64,000 nt of DNA, taken from NCBI RefSeq assembly GCF_014529535.1, contig NW_023503416.1:603298-667297 (forward strand). Direction: 5' to 3'. Positions 12,476 through 23,671 of this stretch are shown piece after piece; position 1 is the stretch's first letter; each line of letters opens with the position of its first letter. Origin of the DNA: Bradysia coprophila. Lineage: Eukaryota > Arthropoda > Insecta > Diptera > Sciaridae. A model generated the notes under the pieces. That model did not search any database and was not told the DNA's origin. It saw nothing but the letters and a program-made list of their open reading frames with translations. The position numbers and the translations under genes are program-made.

Positions 12476-15400
12476 ATGGACTATGTCTATAACAGTGGTG
12501 ATGGCGTCGGCCGCAGCGACGATGTTATTACATTGACAAGTAATGTTTTGCCTGTCTCAAAACTCATTTCATGCAATTTGTTTACGAGCATCATTTTGAA
12601 TTAGTGTACCACAACCAATCAAGGACCGGTCATTATTCTCCCAGTTTTCGATCGTTCAGTATTATGGGACAAAGCGATCCAGAGTATTCTGAGTTCGGAA
12701 CAGTATTAGCTGACGGAGGCGATCGGTTTGCTGTGTCAGCAATTTGTTTTGATAGTCAAGAAGAGCTGCTGTGGATGGGAAATGCAGGTGTACGTGTCAT
12801 TGTTTGTTTTCTTTGTTTACATTACTGCAATGAATTTTGCAATTGTTCTAGGGCCATGTTACATCCTACTTTGGTTCGGGAATGGACAAATACACGTCTT
12901 TTCAAGTTCATGCAACAGAGCCAGTTTGCCAAATCCTAACGATTGACAATGGCATTTTAGCATTAACTCATACTTCGTTGCGACATCAAATTCGTCGCGG
13001 TATACCGAAATTTACACATCGATCGTCGAATATGATTGACCTGCGATGCATGTTGCTGTTGTCAAATCGTTTAATTATGGGAGGCAATCAGGATGACATA
13101 ATTGATTTAGATTTGGCCACACTTACGGAAACTAAAGCTGTAATTTGAAATGTAAATTTGTAGTTCTGGGAACCAAGCTGAAAGATTTTATTTTCCTAAG
13201 GCTTCGGGGCAATCTGGATGTGCCATTTTGAGAAAACATCGCTTTTTATGTGCCGGTGATGCATACGGAAAAGTAACGTTGTACGATCCAAACTCATTGA
13301 GCATTGAGCATACGATAAGCACGCATCAGGGATTGTCTGACTTTGATGTTCAAGGAAATTATTTGATTTCTTGCGGCTATACCGAACGGCAAGGATTAGT
13401 AAACGTCGATCGGTTCTTAATGGTAAACCATTTGTCATAATGTATGCCAGCCATTTCCTATACTTCCCTGACTTCTTTCAGGTGCATGATGTGCGAATGC
13501 TGCGAGTCGTGCAACCAATTCAATGTCTAATAGAGCCCGTGATGATGAGATTCATTCCGTCGCAATACAATCGGCTGGCAGTTGTTTCAGACACCGGCCA
13601 ATTGCAACTTGTGGACACAGTGGAGCTGAGTGAACCGAAAATCTGCATGTATCAGGTAATCATGTTCGGATACAAGTACAATGGACACAGCACAACAAAT
13701 TTACTCGTACTAGGTGACGAACAGTAACTCATGCTCATGTTTTGACATTTCGACCACATCTCATGTGATGGCGTTTGGAGACCGAACCGGTCACATTAGC
13801 CGAATATGTGCGGTAAACGTGGAGGAACCACCGATAAACTCGTTTTCGAGAGAAACGGAATTCGCTGACGTAATTCCACCGCTACCGCCAGTTTCGATAA
13901 CTGACGAAAACTTTCCATTGTCTTCTATTTCGCTTCCACATTTAGCAACTGGTGATCGTTACTTCAGCGACTTCCCGCCCGAGTTGTTAGAATATAGGTA
14001 AAATATTTACCGTGACTATGCTGGAACGTCTGTTAATATTTTTGTGTTCAGGTTCCGTCGACCGAAACCTATCGACCCGGAAATTATAGCTACAATGAAA
14101 ATGAAAGGACCCATTGGCTATGCACCCAATCCGAAGACGACCAGACGGAATCAGGTACCGTACAATTTGGATCCCAATTCGAACAGTCTGAGTTCAGTGC
14201 CGGTGTCCAATTCGAAAGGAATCGAGGTTTCGACAAAACTGATTCCGAAACGATACCGCAGAGTCGAAGTGAAGTATACGAAACTTGGCGCACAAGAATT
14301 TGATTTCGATCAGCACAATCAAACTGGATTTGCTGGACTTGAAGCTACACTACCAAATGCGTACTGTAATTCCATGTTGCAGGTAAACGAAAGAGTTGAT
14401 CAGCGAAAATCATTACGATAATTTTGATGAATTGCAGGTGTTGTATTTCATAAGTCCATTGAGAAAAACATTACTCGCACACTCATGTTCGAAAGAATTT
14501 TGCCTATCGTGCGAATTAGGATTTTTATTTCATATGCTGGATACATCCTCAGGTTTGTGTCGACACGCCAGGTGTAAATTGCATTTGTGAAATAATTTTA
14601 CTTTTAATTTAAAGCCGACGCCCCGTGCCAGGCAAGCAATTTTCTACGTTCATTCCGAACAGTACCGGAGGCATCGGCACTGGGCCTAATTCTATCCGAT
14701 TCCAGTACAAATGTTAACTTTGCCAGCTTGATTCAAAACTGGAATCGATTCATTCTGCGTCAGATACATTACGAGATTCTGGAATCGAGGAAACACAACC
14801 AACCGCTGATGAATCTGATCAATAAGCCTGGTGAGTGTTTTGTTAGCCAATTCTGTTACATTCATGGTGAAAGATGAGAATTATTTGTTTTGCATCAGTT
14901 GATGGTTTTCGTGGTTTTGTTGAAATAACTCACAAAGCGTTTGTGTTTTGTAGATCAGACACCAGAATTCTTTTACAAAGAATCTGATTTTCCGACCATA
15001 AATTTGTCGGAAATTTTAAAAAAGAGTAAAAGCGAGGAAATGTTTCAATTCATTGATGTGTATGCAGGTGGTGGGTATTGTTTAACGTTTTTTTATGTAT
15101 TGCCAAAGAAAGTCCGTGCGGTGTTTCCGATTAATGTAAAAAAAAATTTGATGAACAGGAAGTCACTAAAGTTAACTGTTTCATTTATCACTTAACTATA
15201 AATCGTAGGTCATTACTAACGCTATCACTGTCTGCGTTCCTAACATCAGAATTTTATTTTTGCTCAATCGGTTGTAACCTGTTGTAAATTTTCTATTTGT
15301 TCAATAGAAAATCATTTACTTCATTTGTTAAATCATAGAATTCGGTGGGTAAAGTAAATCATTGTCCATTTTTGTCATCGTTAGCCTAATTCGTCCGGAC

Positions 15401-17608
15401 TCTTTTTGGCAATAGTTTAGCTCAACATTAACGCTAAATGCTTAAGGTAAATTGTAATTAAACATTTTAAAGAACCAAACGAGAAGCTAGATGGCGAAGA
15501 TGAAAGCAAAGATGAGGAGACTGAAATTAGCCGACTTTTCGGAACAAAGCAAAAGTGCATCCACAGATGTTTGAAGTGTAATGAAGAGGTGAGTTCGAAT
15601 GCTGACACACAGCCGCAGACAGTAAATATGGTTTCTGTTATATTTAATCAGAAATCGAAGAACAACATTCTGTTGGTGTGCAACATGCTATTGCAATCGA
15701 ATGGCCGCGAAAACGAAAGCGTTTCCTTTTGCCAAATTCTGAAGAACTCTTTGAGCGTCGAAAAAACAATCAAAGCGTTTTGTGATAATTGCCAAAAGTT
15801 CTCACCAACGAATCAATATGCTCGGGTAAGTAAAGAACCTTCTCTTGATGAACTATCTTGAAACTTTCACATCGATGTCATTCAAGGTTGTTGATCTACC
15901 TCAAATTCTCTCCATAAATTGCGGACTGACTCATGAAAAAGACTTGACATTCTTAAAACGACAAATGAACCGGACGTTTGCAACACCTGCGACCACTTCG
16001 GATAGTTCCAGTGCAGCTAATCCTCCAATGAAACAATGCCGATATGGTTTGAACTGTTCAAGGGTCGATTGTCATTTTACCCATCCAGATCGGTAATTAT
16101 AAATTGCATTTTGCTGTGCAAGCTTCAAACAATTTTCAATTCAAACATTTCCGTAGAAAATCGCCGACTTCGTCAGCCATTCCAATTACTCCACCATCAC
16201 ATACAAGATCCAACACCTGGTTCCCACTTAATTTTTCAATGGAAATCGATGAGACGTCCGAACTGAAAATCGATTCGAGTAATAATTGCGAAACAATAAC
16301 CACATCGCCGTCAGCTTCTGATGCCAGTGGCGATGCAACAACAGCTCAATCAGAAAATGAGGACAAAAATGACAATGATGAAACTACTGCCGCCGCTACC
16401 ACTAAAACCGTTTTAAAACAGAAAGATTACAAACTATCAGCGGTTGTATGCGAAATCAACGACTCGAATCAGAATCAGAAGCATCTCGTTGCGCTGGCTT
16501 ACGTTGGAAGTAGTTACCACCAAATGAAGCTTGGTGATACTACTAACAGACCGGGACAATGGTACATTTTCAATGATTTCAGCATCGCACCCGTTTCCGT
16601 ACAGGAAGCAGTTTGGTTTACATTAGACTGGAAACAGCCCTGTGTGTTGTTTTACAGTTGTTGTGATGTTGCCGACACCGAAGTCGCCTTGGATCAGTAC
16701 ATGAATCCGTTTGTTCATGTAAGTAAAATTTAGCACTTGTGGGAATCAGCCGCTTTATTCAAGTATTTTCGGCTGTAGGACGTTTTCAGTCAACAAATCT
16801 GCAAGAACAAACGCTATGATATGAAATTTAAGCCACTTTCGACGGCTGAAATGCCAGCTAGAGGAGACTTGGTAGCTATGGATGCTGAGTTCGTCACTTT
16901 AAATCCAGAAGAAAATGAAATTCGTGATGGGAAAACGGCAACAATTAAACCGTCCCATATGAGCGTGGCACGCATAACATGCATAAGAGGGTACTACCTG
17001 CTACATACTGCCAGAGGCATATCACTCATAAAATTCATTTAAATTAACAGCCAAGGTTCTGACGAAGGTGTACCTTTCATCGATGATTACATTTCAACGC
17101 AAGAGCAGGTCGTTGACTATTTAACGAAATTTTCTGGCATTAAGCCTGGAGACTTGGATGCGAATTTCAGTAACAAACATTTGACCACGTTAAAAAATTC
17201 GTATCAGAAATTGAGATTTTTGGCCGATTCTGGTGTAATTTTTGTGGGACATGGACTGAGCAATGACTTCCGGTAATTGCTATTTGAAATGGGATTTTTC
17301 CACTTTTTCTTACAAATTTCTATTCTTTTAGGGTGATCAATATGATTGTTCCACCCGAACAAATTATCGACACGGTTCATCTCTTTCATTTGCCTCATCA
17401 ACGTATGATTTCATTAAGATTCCTCGCCTGGCACTTTTTACACACGAAAATTCAATCCGAAACTCATGATTCCATCGAAGATGCCCGAACTGCACTGCAA
17501 CTGTACAAGCATTACTTGGAAATTGAGAAACAAGGCCGTTTGAATGCAGAAATTGCAGTTCTATACGAAAAGGGCAAGCAATTGTCGTGGAAAGTGCCAC
17601 AAGACTAA
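12476..17608 (+). CDS. PAN2: PAN2-PAN3 deadenylation complex catalytic subunit PAN2
   Basis: PAN2 trims mRNA poly(A) tails in the cytoplasm together with PAN3. I assemble 16 exons: 12476-12539, 12605-12789, 12852-13139, 13201-13422, 13482-13655, 13714-13997, 14052-14382, 14438-14552, 14615-14830, 14954-15067, 15473-15825, 15887-16092, 16157-16718, 16779-16990, 17051-17272, 17332-17608. Phases agree throughout and give 1,274 aa. The order is family-typical: N-terminal WD40 region, a linker with an IGYAPNP motif, a ubiquitin-hydrolase-like domain, then a DEDDh exonuclease. The hydrolase cysteine box reads NAYCNS, which is inactive as in other PAN2 proteins. The exonuclease residues D1073/E1075, D1181, H1228 and D1233 are all present, so the enzyme should be active. 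An unusual CX5CX4CX3H zinc finger sits at residues 833-848. Intron 10 carries a TTTACTTCATTTG-type repeat. A poly(A) signal AATAAA lies at 17,757. Confidence 0.95.
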
Positions 17609-17756
17609 TTTCATTTAAGCATCGAAAAAAAAAAGTTAGTTTTGTAAGCCGAGTCATTGATTTCGTGTTTCTTTCTTAGTTTAAAATGAAAGTTTAGAAT
17701 TTATGAGAAGAATATTTGCCAGCTCATTGATTTTTACTTGAAGATTTTTTTCTTCT

Positions 17757-17762
17757 AATAAA
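17757..17762 (+). terminator. Poly(A) signal of PAN2
   Basis: AATAAA lies 149 nt after the PAN2 stop codon on the same strand, a normal distance for a 3' UTR end. Confidence 0.5.
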
Positions 17763-19268
17763 TCTATTTGGATTCAAAGAAAATGGCATTTCTTATTCGG
17801 CCAATTCGGTTGTTGACCTATCGAAAAATGCAAGCGTAATATACTCTGACAAACAGCAAATACTCGCAGCGTGCAATCTGTGATGACATAAAAACTCCAC
17901 AACCTGATGCAGTTAATCGTTTTCTAAATGTTTAAAATAATTTTCCTTTACTAGGGAGCGAAGATGGACTTTCCATCCCTAGGGTAAAGTCTTTCCCTCC
18001 TTCGTAAAGGAAAACGTCATACTACACTCGGGTAATAATTTGATATTTCGTATCACAATTAATCATCTGGATACGAAATATCAAATTCCTTCCCTTGTAT
18101 AGTATAGTAATATACTATTTTTTTCATCTCATGAAATCATGAAATCTCTGACTTCATTTGCCTAACGTATCTTCCAGTGTGTTGACATAAAATCTATTAC
18201 TTCAGTATTTTTACCATTATTTTGAAAGATCATCGTTTATATCACCGTTGACAAAAGCAGTTGAGTAAGTTTAATTCTGTAACAGTTTTTAACCAGGTCT
18301 TACCTCCATAAATCCCCATTTTCTTGAGAACTTTGGATAACGTGACCTACAGATATCTGTGTAGATGATCGTCAAGCTCGCAGTGGTTCGTAATGGCACC
18401 AAATACTAGCCTTATTTGTGATATCGTTAGTTTAAGGAGTTCATTAGGATCTCAGCACAACTAGTCGGAATAGCTTGGTATGAATCTTTTCGGATCGTCC
18501 ATAATTGTTGATGTTTTTGTTACAGCCATTGCGCAACCAAAGTTTTCATTCCCTGTTACTTATACATAGACGGCAAACGTATAGGCACATTACGATTAAA
18601 TCTATTATTTGATTTGTTTAAAACATATTTAATGGAAAATCTTTTACTTCAATATTTTAAATCGTTATATAAACGAACACAAGCTAGAGCTAATCTTTTA
18701 TTTTCATCGTCATTGTTGATAACAGATAACAGAGAATAGACTGCCCGTTTTTTTCGCTCTGAATGTTGAAAATCATGGAAAGTTTTTCTGACGGAGAATG
18801 TACGCACATGAAAGAAATAAAGGGTTCGATGAAAATTCACTCGAAAATGTTTTTACAGAATCAGCCCTTACCTCAAATTCAAAAGAGTATGAGTCGCAAA
18901 CCGTCTATGAAACATGTATTCAGTCTTGTTGTCATTATTATTTTCTTTCAAATCGCACAGCTGTATTCAAATCATCCTGCATACGTAAATATTGATTTTT
19001 CTCGATTTCCCCTCCAATCGCCGTCATGTAAACTTTTCCGCCTCATAAATGTTTAATATAGGTCGGTGTTCGAAAGTGATTACTTCAGTGCAATACAACA
19101 GAACGTCGCTGAGCGAACCGAGGGAAAGAAATATTCTTGATTTGTGCTATGAGACGTGTTCAGTCTCCAGTCGAAATAGCAACACACCACCTGTTTGATG
19201 AACAGTTTTAATTGCATTTTTCGTTATCGTTTGATGTGAAACGTAAATTGTCGCTGGAATAAAGAAAA
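17763..19268. other. Intergenic, PAN2 to the two-TM protein gene
   Basis: No gene is supported. TTTACTTCA-type repeat fragments occur near 18,148-18,200 and 18,600-18,650. A 97-codon frame at 18,763-19,056 has an ATG and one hydrophobic stretch but no family match and no splice context. It may simply lie in the promoter and leader of the gene starting at 19,269. Confidence 0.5.
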
Positions 19269-20225
19269 ATGTACGGCCAGAAGGAGATCATTTCGTGTAT
19301 GGTTATTGTTACGTTGGTGGCAATATTGAATTACTACAGATCGATTATCAAACGTGATAAGGAGATACAGAATGCTCGCCGGGCCGTTCTGGAGAAACAG
19401 AAAATGGATGAGCTACTGGCCGAAGCCGAACGGGCTGCTTTTAATCGGGAAATGTTTCTGAAAAAAATGCTAGAGTACAGTGACCGGTGCTATGATATCC
19501 ATGCATTGATTTATCGTCCAAGGGATTACGATTTTACCGAAACATTAATCCATTCTGTTGACAATTCAACCGACTTGGATACTGTTAATGACGAATTTAA
19601 TCTAGTGCCGGAGAGGAACGAATTTGTGACCTTAAAGGAAAAGGATACAGCAAAGAAAAGAAACGAAAAGGCTGATACTTCTAAGATTGTTTATGTTCTC
19701 GTCGCGGTTTTGCTAGGCTCGTTGGTGAAGGCTGCTCTGGATTTAACGAAGCATTATAAAAAGGTACGTTGAAATCCTAAATGGTTTTAATTTTTTGGAA
19801 CATTTAGCAGAACCATTTGTTCTTCAGAAGGACAATAACGAAACGGAGAATGATATTTTGCGCAGATGCTCTCTCCAGGAATACTCGCTGCTGAAACATA
19901 AACAAAGGAACCAACCAAAAGGTAAATACCTATCCAAACACCACACATTCTATACATAGACGTATAACACATGAATTTTTAACCGTTTTTAATCAACTAA
20001 CAATGCCAACCACAATACCTAGCATTTGAAATATTCACGAGAAAATCGATAACCACGCAACGTAGTTTGGACAGCGGTTCAACGGCAACCAAACAGCAAC
20101 AGGAACATTTTATGCGACGGATGAGTGGCAATCCACAAGATTACTCCAACGGTTCTGGCTTCACTACACCAGGCATAGCGGCTCCAACTTTGACGGCGCC
20201 CGCGCCCGGAAAGTTGTTGGGTTAG
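19269..20225 (+). CDS. Unrecognised protein with two membrane segments and a coiled coil
   Basis: Three exons, 19269-19763, 19828-19921 and 20023-20225, join in phase to 263 aa. Donors are GTACGT and GTAAAT, acceptors TTCAG and CCTAG. A hydrophobic segment covers residues 8-22. A charged, probably helical Lys/Glu-rich stretch covers about residues 27-65, ending in a MLEYSDRCYD segment. A second membrane segment covers roughly residues 144-160 (YVLVAVLLGSLVKAALDL). The tail is Ser/Thr/Pro-rich and ends APAPGKLLG. The arrangement suggests a membrane-anchored protein with a loop or coiled coil between two anchors. I do not recognise a family. Coding status rests on phase-consistent splicing, biased codon use and an AATAAA at 20,290. 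Confidence 0.75.
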
Positions 20226-21398
20226 TGTAAATGTTTTACAGACGGCAAGCAATTGATCTATTATTAATCTTTCCACTTCAATTATTTTCAATAAATATTT
20301 TGCTATAAATAAGACCTCATTGTAGCAAACAGCTCATCGATTCCAAAATTGCAATCGATAAGACACTGTCGATACAGCAGATGGTATAACTGTCTGTGAA
20401 GAGCATACTATACAGTTTACTAAATTTCCGATTTTTTCTTAAACTTAGCCACTTAGACAAAAGAAGAAACGTGAACTTACGAGTGTGTGCGTTTTAAATT
20501 ACTTGTATGAGAATGATTGTTAAATTGGATTATAAAGAGACTTATGTTCAAAACGTTCCAATTATCGGGAATTAAAAAGCGTACACAATCGCCCGTTTAA
20601 TTTTCTTGCTTTTTCTAAGCCTAGTTATAATAGTTATTTGTTCACAGAGGAGAAAAAAAGTTGGAAGTTCCATTGCGAGGTGGTTGTTTGTGACCTGAGT
20701 GTAGCGAGAGCCACAATTCACTCGAGAAAATGAAATTTTCTACTTTTTCCCGAGGTAAACACATCGTTTTTCACAACAAAGGCTGAAGTTTCAGCTGATG
20801 TGAAAAAATGACTATTTTCTCACCTGCGTTGTAAAAAGATTTTTTTTAAACTGTGGTAACTGACAATGATATTACAGGATATTACAAGAAGTACACGGTC
20901 CTTTCATATTTATATATGTCGTGGCCGTTACGATCGTGATTTATTATAAGAAATGTACCCATATTATACCTACACTTACCTAACCTAAAGTGATATAATT
21001 AAGACTTGTGATTTTTAATTAAAATTCCAGTCAATTGTTCTTGTGGTAAAATCCAATTACTATTGACGAGTTTAAAAGTAAATTTAATATCAAAATGAGG
21101 AATTGAAACCTACAGATATTGAATGCAAAGCATTATATATACACTAACTATTGATATCAAAATTATTGAATTTTTAATATGAACAACACTAACAACCGAA
21201 CTAAACACAATCGTATTCAATTTGTATTGTGGCAATATGTTTTTTGGTGTATAATAATTTTGATATTAAATATTCATTTACCAAATAATACCCATCGTCT
21301 TTTTATATGCTCTTACTGACAATACTGTGTTACGACGTCGTTCCGTACAGATAGTTTGGGAAATTATATGCAGACATTTGTTTTTTAGAATTATTTTG
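20226..21398. other. Intergenic with a palindromic-element fragment
   Basis: There is a poly(A) signal at 20,290-20,295 and no gene beyond it. Positions about 20,725-20,840 match the inverted-repeat element at 35,641-35,910: they share GAGAAAATGAAATT, TTTTTCCCGA and a GTGAGAAAATGACTATTT-like segment. I take this as a second, diverged or partial copy of that element. Confidence 0.5.
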
Positions 21399-23298
21399 TT
21401 ACCAATAGCTACTGGAGGTAATAAATTGAGAAAAGTCTTTTTCCAGCTGGCCGTCCAGCACCTCTAATTCGACGGTGTTCGGTACCAACATTCGCTCCAC
21501 CAAACCATCAAAGTATTTTCGGCCAATTGCGTAGACCTTCAATGGATTCTTTTTCAGAGGACGATACCGGTGGAGAAACAAAACGTAGAGTACGGATGAT
21601 TCAGAGGCACTGAGCAACAGCGTTCGATTTTAAACTTTTTGATAGTCTGACTGTACTGTTCGATGTTAGTCAACTGAATGTGATATTTTCTGAATGAACA
21701 AAGAGATAATCGATCCAAGACACACACCAGTATAGGTCTTTTTAGCAGACCAAAGAAGCACTAACTTTAGTCAGTGGAATGAACAAAATTTGGCACTATT
21801 TTTTCACAAATAAACTATTAGATTAAACGGTGGCGTGTCTATAACCTTTAACAGACGATATATCACTCATAATAATCGAGACTCTTACTTCGCCTGGTTT
21901 CTACAACACCATCCGAATAGGTCCTATTTTCGAGGTTTCATATTCACCACATTCCATTAAGTTTGTAGAAAAAGTGATGAAATAGCCGTCTGAAAAAGGT
22001 TAAATAAAGCTAGGGAATTATCTGAGAAATGATACATTTAAGCGGTCAACTATAGTTGATTATTAAATTGATTTGTTGGAAAATCAATTGAAATGAAATT
22101 GGGAAATATATTTGTTCCCTTCCATTTATTTGGAATAAATGGCCATAATCCAGGGTCTATTTTCAATCAGTTTCTTAATTTTCAACGAGGAAGATTAAGA
22201 AAATCGTAGAAATATTGACTAAAGCTAAAGGACCTTCCAGCAATAATCCCACCTATATCATCACAATGATGAATTATTTTGAAACGGCCTTGATACATCG
22301 AACAAATAATAACGTTTGAATGTATCATTAATCGGTTTCAGCTCACGCAAAATCAATCCTAAACTGATAACTCCCTAACTTTATGCGCTCAAAAAAAAAC
22401 TTTTAAAATTTAATGTATGTAATGTACCTGTGTAAGCAAAAATTGCAATGTTCTTATGATATTCCATATTTTAACTGTTTTTTAAATAAATGTTTATCTA
22501 AATATTTAACAATTATGTTCGATTTATTTGAGGCTCACATTCATAAGGTTACAGACGATTCTATCATTCTGGGTAATTATTAAATCATATCAGTGACCTT
22601 AACCGTATAAATATCACTAAACATAAAAGAAAATGTAGTTAGGATCTCACCATTGCTGCAAATCGATTTTAATCGAAATTTACCTTACACGGACGGGAAG
22701 CAGAATCGTTTGCTTCTTGTGATTTAATAATTTTCCACAATTTGAAACTCAGATTAACCATAACGTATTCAATCAATGATAAGTTAACAGAAACAGGTTC
22801 ATCTGTTATCGATAGATGTAGTAATAAGGGAAGATGAGCTCCGGCTTTTATTAGTTGAAAGTATGTTAAAGCAAATGAAGTAAAAGATTTGATACCAAAC
22901 ATTTAGCGATAAAGTAGGAACCAAATAATAAAGAGATTTGGTAAAGCAATATAGAACGAAACCTTCCCTTTCTGTGCAATACACCAAAGCAATGAAAGTA
23001 AAAAATAAAAATCGATTTTCTAATTAGGTTGGACACTGGTCAATGACATAGATATCCAGCTCAATTTCAAAATTCAATTCACCTGGTTCTCCAAGTAGAG
23101 TCTATACAAAATACAGATATATTGAACAGGGGAAATACGAAATAACTATACGTACAATCGGTTGAGTAATATATCTCAATGTTGTCTGCATTTTTTATAT
23201 ACATCCATATTAGAATGACTCATTCATTCATATACAGTGTGTATTCCCCTCGGAACACATTTATAACCGTCTTGCTTCAACATGTTTTCATACGTCAT
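21399..23298 (-). pseudogene. Five-exon gene with an in-frame stop and a frameshift (decayed gene or assembly error)
   Basis: On the minus strand five exon-like blocks link in phase: 23236-23298 (ATG start, phase 0), 23083-23101, 22689-22844, 21889-21989, and 21399-21760. Donors include GTATAT, GTGAAT, GTAAGG and GTAAGA, and the acceptors follow TATAG, AAAAG, TTCAG and TTTAG. The conceptual protein begins MTYENMLKQDGYKC. Two defects stand out: a TAG at 21,901-21,903 in exon 4, and a one-base frame change near 21,620-21,632 in the last exon, with strongly coding-like sequence on both sides (FGLLKRPILVCVLD before, LKVYAIGRKYFDGLVERM after). An alternative weak donor at 21,909 (GTGTTG) would remove the stop but not the frameshift. 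I do not recognise the family. A TTTACTTCATTTG-type repeat sits in intron 2. Confidence 0.45.
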
Positions 23299-23671
23299 TC
23301 AGCCTAAAAACTGTAATCTTGCTGACTCGTTTTACCTACATCATTTTTTTGTCGAAAAGAAATTACGTATAGTGTCAAACATAACTGTGTAAGCGTTGTG
23401 TCGTCATTAGTAGTATAGTCAAGGTTTGTTTATGTTTTGACATTTAAATCTGTTCGAGATCATCATTTACAAGCCGAAAAAAAGTTTATTTACAATAGTC
23501 CTCACACTCACGCATTCAAATCACACGTTCAATAAGAGGGCATACATTTTCGTTCAATCATTATTGGTAAATAGTTGCTATTTTCGCGTCGACAGAAAAA
23601 GGTGTATTATCGTGTGTCGTTATCGCGTAGAAAAAAAAAACCTTTTGTTTGATAATATTGATAATAAAAAA
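23299..23671. promoter_or_regulatory. Probable divergent promoter region
   Basis: A 373-bp stretch separates the minus-strand start at 23,298 from the plus-strand start at 23,672. By position it should contain promoters for both. I see no clear TATA box or other defining motif, so this is inference from the head-to-head layout. Confidence 0.35.

Noticed and set aside
15589-15620. Possible donor GTGAGT in PAN2 after CNEE
   Set aside because: Reading through keeps the frame and gives a sensible hydrolase-like domain; no matching acceptor is needed.
18763-19056. 97-codon frame with one hydrophobic stretch
   Set aside because: It lies directly upstream of the gene at 19,269, in a probable promoter or leader. 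No family resemblance or donor site fits.
22689-23298. Resemblance of the decayed gene's N-terminal part to the CEP44 centriolar domain
   Set aside because: A GEPAGAHLPLLLHL stretch recalls that family, but the rest does not align by eye, so I did not name it.
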